Shown here: positions 1 to 5,173 of the stretch, in pieces | How the letters are laid out: each line of letters starts with the position of its first letter | Numbering within the stretch: position 1 is the first letter of the stretch | Source: Bacillota bacterium | GTDB taxonomy: Bacteria > Eremiobacterota > SpSt-956 > JAKJGF01 | Length of the DNA: 9,259 bases | Direction of reading: 5' to 3' | NCBI GenBank assembly: GCA_029555925.1 | Contig: JAKPQU010000627.1 | Span: 1-9,259, forward strand | Notes under the pieces: model-generated | What the model was told of the DNA's origin: nothing | Database searches by the model: none | Seen by the model: the letters and a program-made list of their open reading frames with translations, nothing else | Made by a program: the position numbers and the translations under genes

Positions 1-147
1 GCTTATATCATGCTACTTTACATTATAATTCAATAAAATATACCTGTGCTGCCGTGATATTTTTTTCTCCGGAACACCAGGCAGGCAGACTACTATGTCT
101 AAAGCTAAATAGTATAATACCAAATTGCTTTAATTAAACCGAACAAT
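1..147. other. Left-edge noncoding stretch, nothing assigned
   Basis: This is AT-rich sequence downstream of the cysteine-rich small gene. No reading frame of useful length, no tRNA-like cloverleaf and no 7-bp repeat is visible. On the minus strand a TATAAT hexamer occurs near position 25, but no convincing -35 element lies 16-18 bp upstream of it, so I do not call a promoter. Any gene this stretch leads into lies outside the window. Confidence 0.5.
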
Positions 148-612
148 TTATAGAATCCATGGAATATTAAACATAAATTCCATTTGAATAACAGGCAGAG
201 GGAAACCGGGAGGTACAAGACTGGCCCTCTGTGTAAAACCAATTTTATAGCCTTCGATTACCGGTAGAAGATTAAATGTTCTGACCTGTAAATTATCTTC
301 TGCAGTAACAGGGACAACACAGTCAGGACCTTCAATGATTTTGCCTGTTATATGATAAAACCCGCCATAAAGACAGGTTCCATCATCATTTTTAACCATA
401 TTATAGACTTCCCCTTCTTTAGTGGGATCAATACCAAAGGATATATAGAGAGCCCGTATTTCCTCCGGAATAAGTGCACAGGCTCTGACATAATTAAGAC
501 AGTCAGTGCATTTACAATCATCTGTTATCAAATGACAGGTATTATAAAAATTATAGGTTCTTACAAAATCTATTTCCAGTATCCATTCCAGTAATTCTAT
601 TGTTTCTAACAT
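148..612 (-). CDS. Uncharacterised cysteine-rich small protein (154 aa)
   Basis: I cannot name this gene. It encodes a soluble-looking 154-residue protein with no signal peptide or membrane segment. Cysteines cluster at residues 26, 33, 35, 38 and 45, including CKC and CTDC, which could bind a metal or form disulfides; two more are at 80 and 98. A GIDPTKEGEVY stretch (60-70), a YGGFYHITGKI stretch (82-92) and a hydrophobic C-terminus ending PWIL look like conserved family blocks. They remind me of uncharacterised bacterial proteins with the pattern C-x2-C, then GID, then Y-x-G-x-YH, but this is memory, not a search. The ATG at 612 is the only usable start after the in-frame TAA at 649-651, and its ribosome binding site is weak. 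It is the last gene visible here, 92 bp after the ankyrin gene. Real gene: likely. Function: unknown. Confidence 0.75.
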   Translation of the reverse strand: MLETIELLEWILEIDFVRTYNFYNTCHLITDDCKCTDCLNYVRACALIPEEIRALYISFGIDPTKEGEVYNMVKNDDGTCLYGGFYHITGKIIEGPDCVVPVTAEDNLQVRTFNLLPVIEGYKIGFTQRASLVPPGFPLPVIQMEFMFNIPWIL

Positions 613-637
613 AATTTCGGCTCTGTCGTAAATCTTT

Positions 638-675
638 GTAAACCTCTGTTAAAATAATTTTTTACAGCAGGTTAC
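638..675. repeat. Imperfect inverted repeat between ankyrin gene and small gene
   Basis: The arm GTAAACCTCTGTTAAAA (638-654) faces TTTTTTACAGCAGGTTAC (658-675) across a 3-base loop. They pair over roughly 15-16 bp with three single-base bulges. The run of T/A lies at the loop rather than after the stem, so this is not a standard intrinsic terminator. It could be an RNA hairpin in the ankyrin 3' UTR, a transcript-end processing signal, or a small palindromic element. Confidence 0.5.
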
Positions 676-704
676 CACACAACATATTATATTCTCTAAA
701 TGTG

Positions 705-3005
705 CTATTCTTCAGCACCGCCATCGCGAAGAATCTTTATTATTTTTTCATTTCCTTTATTTTCTGCCAGCTTCAACAGGGGTACACCTTTATTATCTTT
801 CACATTAACATCTGCTCCTTCTGAAACAAGCAATTCCACTATATCTTCTTGACTGTGCTGTACTGCCAGGTAAAGTGGTGTTTTACCTTCACTGGCTCTA
901 ACATCCATTTTACATCTATTTAAAAGAAGGGTTTCTACTACGTCTTTTCTGCCCTCCTGGCAGGCAAAATGAAGGGCCGTAAAACCGTCGTTATCTGTGT
1001 CATCGATAATGGCTCCTCTGGAAAGAAGAATCTCAACAACTTCTTTTCTGCCATGGTAAGAGGCACCATGTAAAGGGGTACGGCCTCTGTAATCCTTGCT
1101 GTTTACGTACGCACCTTTTGCTAGAAGTAATGCTACTACTTCGTTACGCCCGTCTTTAGCAGCCAGATGAAGCGGTATTTCTCCTGAATTACTTTTAAAA
1201 TTTACATCTGCCCCTCTGGACAGGAGTAACTCTACAATTTCTTTTTTACCATACTGAGAAAATCCATGTAAAGGACTTCTGCCTTCATTATCTTTAATGT
1301 TAATAAGTGCTTTATTTGCTATAAGTATACGTGCTATTTCTCCTGTTTTTGCCAGATATAAAGGAGTCCTGCCCTGACTATCTCTCTGGTTTGCATTGCC
1401 CACCTCTGACAGAAGGAGTCTGACTATTTCAGGACATCCATTCTGAGAAAACCAGTGTAAAGGAGTCTTTCCTTCAAAATCTTTATTATTTATATCAGCC
1501 CCTTTTGATATAAGTAATTCCGCTATTTCTTCTTTCCTGACCATATATAAAGGAGTTCTGCCGTCACAATCTCTGTAATTCACAGAGGCTCCTTTTTCTA
1601 TAAGTAATGCAACCACATCTTTAGAACCACACTGGGAAGCAAGATGGAGTGGTGTTCTGTCGTCATTGTCTGCCTTATTAACATCTCCTCCCTCTGACAG
1701 GAGTAATTCAACACAATCTTTTTTACCATTCTGAGAAGCATAATAGAGAGGGGTTTTCCCGTAATTATCAGATACATTCACAATCCCTCCCTTTGAAACT
1801 AATATTTTCATTACTTCTTTACGTCCTGTCTGAGAAACAATATGAAGTGGGGTTCTGCCATCACTGTCTTTACTGTTGACAATAGCTCCTTTAGATAAAA
1901 GTAATTCTGCAACAGCTTTTGTTTTTGCCCAGTGCAGAGGTGTTTTACCTTCATTATCCTGAATATTCACGTCTGCTCCTCTGGAAACAAGAGAAATCAC
2001 TGCTTCTTCCCTTCCATTCTGGGCAGCAAAATGAAGAGGTGTACGGCCGTTATTATCCCTGTTATTTATACCGGCCCCCTTTGAAACAAGTAATTCGACC
2101 ATATCCTTATAGCCATTCTGAGCGGCAAAATGAAGAGGACCTTTTCCTTCAATATCCCTGACACCGATATCAGTTCCTTCAGATAAAAGCAAAAGAGCTA
2201 TTTCTTTAGATTTTGTCCAGAATAAAGGTGTTCTTCCTTCATTATCTTTAAGATCAACAATGGCTCCTTCACTTATAAGCAGTATAACAACCCTGTCCCT
2301 TCCGTTTTGAACAGCCCTGTAAAGAGGGGTTCTGCCATTGTTATCTCTGGCGTTAATATCAGCACCTTTAGAAATAAGAACAGAAGTTGTATCTTTATAC
2401 CCATTCTGTGATGACCAGTGAAGTGGAGTCAGTCCTTCACTGTCCCTTATATCTATTTCCGCTCCATGTAACAGAAGCACCAGGGCAACTTCTTTTGTTT
2501 TACACCAGTGCAAGGGACATCTTCCTTCATTATCAAGTGAATTAACATCTGCTCCTTTAGTTACAAGAAACTCTGCTACGTCTTTTCTGCCATACTGGCA
2601 TGCTATAAAGAGAGGTGTTTTCCCGTTAATATCTATAGCATTAACAGAAGAATCTTTTTTCACAAGCATTTCCGCTATTTCTTTTGTTTTTGCCAGGTGT
2701 AAAGCTATTTTACCTTCATTATCTTTTATATTTACATCTGCACCTTTTGAAAGGAGTAATTCCACTATATCTTTCTTACCTGTAAAACACGCCCAGTGAA
2801 GAGGTGTTCTCATATCTCTCACTGAATTGATAATATAAGGTTTACCTTCAAGTAATTCTTTGACTTCGGAAATATCATTTTTATCAATAGCATTAAATAT
2901 TTCTTCTGTAATAATATCAATTTCAGAATCGTGAATATTTTCTCCTGCAGACATATTCACTGTAATAAGAAAAATTAAAAGAATAACAATTAAATGTTTA
3001 TACAC
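705..3005 (-). CDS. Exported 21-unit ankyrin repeat protein (766 aa)
   Basis: The protein is an ankyrin-repeat solenoid with a Sec-type signal peptide. Residues 1-20 are a short positive N-terminus followed by a hydrophobic core (LIVILLIFLI) ending near MSAG, so the mature chain should be periplasmic, surface-bound or secreted. Residues 30-65 form a degenerate capping repeat. Twenty-one full repeats occupy residues 66-740 and a 26-residue C-terminal cap follows. Fifteen repeats have 33 residues (TPLH, QNG, LLLSKGADVN, DNEG motifs). Six have 30 residues, lacking three at the turn between the two helices. No catalytic domain is present; ankyrin solenoids normally bind proteins, and the partner is unknown. 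The start is GTG at 3005: an overlapping ATG at 3007 is in another frame that stops at once, and AAGGAGGA sits 6 bases upstream of the GTG. The gene follows the TPR gene after 165 bp of repeats. Alternative role: a secreted effector in a host-associated bacterium, not demonstrable here. Confidence 0.93.
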   Translation of the reverse strand: MYKHLIVILLIFLITVNMSAGENIHDSEIDIITEEIFNAIDKNDISEVKELLEGKPYIINSVRDMRTPLHWACFTGKKDIVELLLSKGADVNIKDNEGKIALHLAKTKEIAEMLVKKDSSVNAIDINGKTPLFIACQYGRKDVAEFLVTKGADVNSLDNEGRCPLHWCKTKEVALVLLLHGAEIDIRDSEGLTPLHWSSQNGYKDTTSVLISKGADINARDNNGRTPLYRAVQNGRDRVVILLISEGAIVDLKDNEGRTPLFWTKSKEIALLLLSEGTDIGVRDIEGKGPLHFAAQNGYKDMVELLVSKGAGINNRDNNGRTPLHFAAQNGREEAVISLVSRGADVNIQDNEGKTPLHWAKTKAVAELLLSKGAIVNSKDSDGRTPLHIVSQTGRKEVMKILVSKGGIVNVSDNYGKTPLYYASQNGKKDCVELLLSEGGDVNKADNDDRTPLHLASQCGSKDVVALLIEKGASVNYRDCDGRTPLYMVRKEEIAELLISKGADINNKDFEGKTPLHWFSQNGCPEIVRLLLSEVGNANQRDSQGRTPLYLAKTGEIARILIANKALINIKDNEGRSPLHGFSQYGKKEIVELLLSRGADVNFKSNSGEIPLHLAAKDGRNEVVALLLAKGAYVNSKDYRGRTPLHGASYHGRKEVVEILLSRGAIIDDTDNDGFTALHFACQEGRKDVVETLLLNRCKMDVRASEGKTPLYLAVQHSQEDIVELLVSEGADVNVKDNKGVPLLKLAENKGNEKIIKILRDGGAEE
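1857..2432 (-). repeat. Tandem 96-residue higher-order duplication inside the ankyrin gene
   Basis: Ankyrin repeats 5-7 (residues 192-287, bases 2145-2432) and 8-10 (residues 288-383, bases 1857-2144) have the same order, 33+33+30 residues. They share lineage-specific details: QNGYKD in the first unit, RDNNG at its end, QNGR in the second, DNEG at its end, then a short repeat with K-S/T-K and LLLS. The codons have drifted, so the duplication is old rather than a recent copy. Confidence 0.65.
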
Positions 3006-3011
3006 ATAAAG

Positions 3012-3019
3012 TCCTCCTT
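3012..3019 (-). promoter_or_regulatory. Shine-Dalgarno deciding the GTG start of the ankyrin gene
   Basis: Minus-strand AAGGAGGA lies 6 bases before the GTG at 3005 and only 4 before the out-of-frame ATG at 3007. That ATG reads five codons and hits a stop. The spacing and the open frame both favour GTG. Confidence 0.8.
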
Positions 3020-3023
3020 ACAG

Positions 3024-3074
3024 GCGTGATGCGTTATAATTGTAACGCGTGACGCGTGATGCTTAATGCGTGAT
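3024..3074. repeat. Heptamer array, GCGTRAY type, upstream of ankyrin gene
   Basis: On the plus strand, 7-base units of the form GCGTGAT/GCGTGAC repeat in register: 3024-3030 and 3031-3037, then a 9-base interruption, then 3047-3053, 3054-3060, 3061-3067 (variant GCTTAAT) and 3068-3074. GCGTTA at 3031-3036 and TAACGC at 3043-3048 form an inverted repeat around a 6-base spacer. The array begins only 4 bases upstream of the Shine-Dalgarno of the ankyrin gene, so it lies in that gene's leader. Confidence 0.85.
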
Positions 3075-3075
3075 G

Positions 3076-3095
3076 GGTGTTTTCACCGGTACCGG
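3076..3095. repeat. Small hairpin plus 10-bp perfect palindrome
   Basis: GGTG (3076-3079), TTTT, CACC (3084-3087) form a 4-bp stem with a tetraloop. They overlap the perfect palindrome CCGGTACCGG at 3086-3095. Both sit between the two heptamer arrays of this gap. No U-tract follows on the transcribed strand, so I do not call a terminator. Confidence 0.5.
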
Positions 3096-3115
3096 ACGAC
3101 CACAGGCAGTCGCCC
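3094..3115 (-). repeat. GGGGCGAC-type hairpin element
   Basis: On the minus strand GGGCGAC (3115-3109) can pair with GTCGTCC (3100-3094) around an 8-base loop, a 7-bp stem containing one G-U wobble. On the plus strand that position is an A-C mismatch, so the stem is complete only in the strand that neighbouring genes transcribe. The preceding GTAGG makes it resemble the short GTAGGGGCGAC palindromes I associate with intergenic repeats of many bacteria; that likeness is from memory. Confidence 0.5.
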
Positions 3116-3118
3116 CTA

Positions 3119-3170
3119 CGGCTCACCACTCATTTTTCACTTTTCACAATTCACGACTCACGACGACTCA
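3119..3170 (-). repeat. Heptamer array, TGANNNG type, abutting the TPR stop codon
   Basis: Read on the minus strand, the TAG stop of the TPR gene is followed immediately by TGAGTCG, then a 3-base TCG, then six more units in strict 7-bp register, each beginning TGA: TGAGTCG, TGAATTG and TGAAAAG, followed by variants ending at 3119. Because 7 is not a multiple of 3, consecutive TGAs fall in all three frames, so no frame can read through the array. Confidence 0.85.
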
Positions 3171-4658
3171 CTATTTTTCCTTCGGCATCAGGTTTATTTT
3201 CTCTCCTCCCTTTTCAACCTTTTCAAGGTCAAAGCCCAGATCTTTAACATGTTTTTTTACCTGTTCCGCTTCTTCCGTACGTTGCTGGAATTTATAAATA
3301 TTATAAAGGAGACACCATGCAGAGACATTATTATTTTCTCTTGCTACTACGTTTAATAAAATTTTTTCTGCTTCTTCAGGTTTTTCACTGTAAAAAAGAG
3401 CCTCACTGTAATCTATAAGGTATATAGAGCTGTCTCTCGTTAACTCCGCAGCTTTCTTAAAATACTGCAGACTGTCCTTTTTTCTGGATAATTTCCAGTA
3501 ACACTTGGCCATCAGATTATATGCAAGAGGCGCATCAGGTTTTAATTCTATTGCTTTCTGGAAGTACTTCATGGACTCATCAATTTTATCTATCTGACTG
3601 AGGGCACCGCCAAGATCTATATAATATTCAGCCACATCGGGATTAAGTTCTATAGCCTTTTTTATATGTGTAATGGCTTCTTCAAATCTGTTCTGAGTAT
3701 AATATAAATATCCGAGGCTATCATAATCAACTGAAGACTTTGGAAACAATTTTAATATCTTCAGATATGTTTCTTCTGATTTCGGATAGTCTTTGAGTTT
3801 TTCATAAACTATGGCAATGTTTCTAAGATAGGACAGTTCATTTTGAGCAAGTTCTGAAGCCTTCAGGTACTGTTCAAGAGCATATTTATATTTACCCTGT
3901 TTTTCATAGATAAAACCGAGATCATTATAGTAATTGGGAGCATTGGGGTCCAGTTTTATAGCCTTCTGATATTCCAGCATAGCCTGCTCCGGTTTGTCAT
4001 TATTCATATAGCAGAACCCGAGATAACCATGGTATTTAGGTATATCAGGTGCAAGAGATACTGCTTTCTGGTAAGTCTGGAGGGCTTTATTATAATTTCC
4101 CGTGCCTATATAAGCAAGACCGAGTTCGCCTAAAATCCTGTGTTCTTTCGGGGCAAGTTCATAGGCAGTGTTCAATTCTGTAATTGCAAGTTCCACTTTA
4201 TTTGTTTTTCCGTAAGCCATACCAAGATCAAAATGAAACTGTGGATTATTCGGATCAAATTTTGTAGCGGCATAAAAGAAATCCAGAGTATCATCAAAAT
4301 ACCCCTGGCTGTAATATATAAGGCCGAGCTGATGATAGGCCAGGGCATTATTGGGATCTATAGTCAGAACATGTTCAAGAATATCCACGGCAGAAACAAT
4401 TTCCTGCTGTGATATAAGAAAATGAATATTGGCAAGATAAACATGACCTTCGACATAAGAAGGATCTATTTCAATTGATTTTTTATACTCTTCCTTTGCA
4501 TCTGCGAATTTCCCCTGTTCCTGTAATTTTATACCTGCCTGAACATGAGATTCCGCTTCAGCTCTCTTCCCGGGTTGGTCCTGACCATAAGATATATTGC
4601 AGAATAATAGTAATAAACATATAATCAGACTGATTTTTTTAGTTATTTTGGATTTCAT
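3171..4658 (-). CDS. Exported TPR protein with 13 tetratricopeptide repeats (495 aa)
   Basis: This is a tetratricopeptide-repeat scaffold with a Sec signal peptide. Residues 1-25 have a lysine-rich start (KSKITKK), a hydrophobic core (ISLIICLLLLF) and a likely cut after SYG, so the protein is exported. Thirteen units fill residues 37-480; twelve are 34 residues and the second is 36. They show the usual pattern (LG-x-x-Y, G-x-x-x-x-A, A-x-x-L-x-P), for example YYNDLGFIYEKQGKYKYALEQ at 243 onwards. A charged 15-residue tail ends the protein. No enzyme domain is present; TPRs typically hold protein partners, often in envelope assembly, but the partner is not visible. The start is ATG at 4658, with AAGGAG at 4668-4673, 9 bases upstream. 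It lies 107 bp after the Big-like gene and 165 bp before the ankyrin gene. Both gaps are full of heptamers, and its stop codon adjoins one array. Confidence 0.93.
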   Translation of the reverse strand: MKSKITKKISLIICLLLLFCNISYGQDQPGKRAEAESHVQAGIKLQEQGKFADAKEEYKKSIEIDPSYVEGHVYLANIHFLISQQEIVSAVDILEHVLTIDPNNALAYHQLGLIYYSQGYFDDTLDFFYAATKFDPNNPQFHFDLGMAYGKTNKVELAITELNTAYELAPKEHRILGELGLAYIGTGNYNKALQTYQKAVSLAPDIPKYHGYLGFCYMNNDKPEQAMLEYQKAIKLDPNAPNYYNDLGFIYEKQGKYKYALEQYLKASELAQNELSYLRNIAIVYEKLKDYPKSEETYLKILKLFPKSSVDYDSLGYLYYTQNRFEEAITHIKKAIELNPDVAEYYIDLGGALSQIDKIDESMKYFQKAIELKPDAPLAYNLMAKCYWKLSRKKDSLQYFKKAAELTRDSSIYLIDYSEALFYSEKPEEAEKILLNVVARENNNVSAWCLLYNIYKFQQRTEEAEQVKKHVKDLGFDLEKVEKGGEKINLMPKEK

Positions 4659-4680
4659 AGAATATTACTCCTTTTTTAGT

Positions 4681-4736
4681 CGTGACGCGTAACGCGTCAC
4701 GGGTATTTCGTGATGCGTAATGCGTGATGCGTATTT
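4681..4736. repeat. Eight-unit heptamer array with 21-bp palindrome, CGTNAYG type
   Basis: Exactly 56 bases form eight units of seven. In order they are three CGTNACG units (N = G, A, C), GGTATTT, three CGTNATG units (N = G, A, G) and CGTATTT. The array therefore reads as two four-unit blocks, each ending in a TATTT-type unit. The first three units form a perfect inverted repeat: the 10-base arm CGTGACGCGT (4681-4690), a single A, and its reverse complement at 4692-4701. ACGCGT occurs twice. The array lies in the leader of the TPR gene, a few bases upstream of its ribosome binding site. Confidence 0.9.
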
Positions 4737-4743
4737 AATGCCG

Positions 4744-4763
4744 GGGCGTTTAAATAAACACCC
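4744..4763 (-). repeat. Hairpin downstream of the Big-like gene
   Basis: On the minus strand GGGTGTTT (4763-4756) pairs with AAACGCCC (4751-4744) around ATTT. This is an 8-bp stem with one G-U wobble that is a mismatch on the plus strand. It starts 3 bases after the Big-like stop codon, a good place for a transcript end, but no U-tract follows. It could be a weak or factor-assisted terminator or a 3'-end stabilising stem. Confidence 0.45.
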
Positions 4764-4775
4764 GCTCACTTTTCA
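4762..4775 (-). repeat. Two TGANNNG heptamers containing the Big-like stop codon
   Basis: Minus-strand TGAAAAG and TGAGCGG are adjacent 7-mers of the type seen after the TPR gene. The second supplies the TGA stop (4766-4768), and the first encodes part of the C-terminal SEK residues. The coding frame thus ends inside repeat sequence. Two units alone would be weak evidence; the match to the larger array at 3119-3170 supports it. Confidence 0.55.
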
Positions 4776-5146
4776 CTGTTTCTTACGGGCCACAGATCAT
4801 TATAAGGCGGAAAAGTATCATAAATAATAATCTCTTTCTCACAGAGAATATCACCATATTTTACCGTTAATTTACCTTTCCCTTTCTTTTCTGCCGTAAA
4901 GGTAGTTTTAATGGAATTTATGGAAGAAAAACGCCCCAGTTCTTCCGGTTCAACAGACCAGGAAACAATCTGAAGCGGCACAACTACACCTTCTTCATTT
5001 CTTCCCACTGCCTGAAGCAGAAAAGAATCCCCTTCCGAAAGTTCTAGAGGCCACGGATAAATATCCAGTTTTGATATAGAGCCGGAAGAAAATACAGGAC
5101 TCATTAAACATACAAGTAAAAATACATATTTTAGATATTTAATCAA
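4766..5146 (-). CDS. Small exported protein with one bacterial Ig-like (Big-type) domain
   Basis: The 126-residue product has a signal peptide (MIKYLKYVFLLVCLMSPVF, cut probably near SSG). One beta-sandwich-like domain at about residues 24-109 resembles Big_2/invasin-type Ig folds: a starting I-x-x-L-x-I-x-P, L-x-x-G-D-x-x-L-x-A, a central W-S-V-E-P-E, T-T-F-T-A, then K-G-K-G-K-L-T-V-x-Y and a final I-I-I-Y-D strand. The cysteine at 13 is not in a proper lipobox, so I do not call it a lipoprotein. Such domains usually mediate adhesion or act as modules of surface proteins; a free single copy is small for the class. The start is TTG at 5146, supported by AAGGTG just upstream, and needed to include the signal peptide. 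It lies 22 bp after gatB and is probably co-transcribed with it. Big assignment is by pattern only. Confidence 0.75.
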   Translation of the reverse strand: MIKYLKYVFLLVCLMSPVFSSGSISKLDIYPWPLELSEGDSFLLQAVGRNEEGVVVPLQIVSWSVEPEELGRFSSINSIKTTFTAEKKGKGKLTVKYGDILCEKEIIIYDTFPPYNDLWPVRNSEK

Positions 5147-5150
5147 TCAA

Positions 5151-5156
5151 CACCTT
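5151..5156 (-). promoter_or_regulatory. Ribosome binding site supporting a TTG start
   Basis: Minus-strand AAGGTG, within AAAGAAGGTG, ends 4 bases before the TTG at 5146. Another TTG at 5150 runs into TAA within four codons. The next in-frame ATG (residue 15) would destroy the signal peptide, so the TTG at 5146 is preferred. Confidence 0.55.
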
Positions 5157-5160
5157 CTTT

Positions 5161-5173
5161 ATCACGCATCACG
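5161..5173 (-). repeat. CGTGATG heptamer pair containing the gatB stop codon
   Basis: Minus strand CGTGATG followed by CGTGAT matches the units of the 4681-4736 array. The first TGA (5171-5169) is the gatB stop codon, and the preceding TCG (5174-5172) overlaps the unit. The pair fills about half of the 22-bp gap to the next gene. Confidence 0.6.

Noticed and set aside
3005..3007. ATG as start of the ankyrin gene
   Set aside because: It is out of frame and terminates after five codons; the GTG two bases on has better Shine-Dalgarno spacing and the signal peptide.
3024..3170. CRISPR-like repeats
   Set aside because: The period is 7 bp with no spacers of 25-40 bp and no cas genes; this is a short tandem array, not a CRISPR.
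3066..3356. Plus-strand open frames over the repeat gap and the TPR 3' end
   Set aside because: They lie antisense to a clear TPR gene or in heptamer sequence, and their translations are low in complexity with no family likeness. The other plus-strand frames (352-594, 1919-2161, 4140-4412, 6707-6949, 7838-8056) are likewise shadows of well-supported minus-strand genes.
4744..4763. Intrinsic terminator after the Big-like gene
   Set aside because: The stem is followed by CGGCATTAAATA, with no run of U, so it is listed as a hairpin only.
4672..4765. Strong promoter for the TPR gene
   Set aside because: No paired -35/-10 hexamers at 16-18 bp were found among the repeats; it may rely on readthrough from the gat operon or an unrecognised promoter type.
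5159..5168. Transposon insertion or frameshift at gene ends
   Set aside because: All gat proteins are full length with intact motifs, and no terminal inverted repeats, target duplications or transposase are present; only the last residues are affected by repeats.
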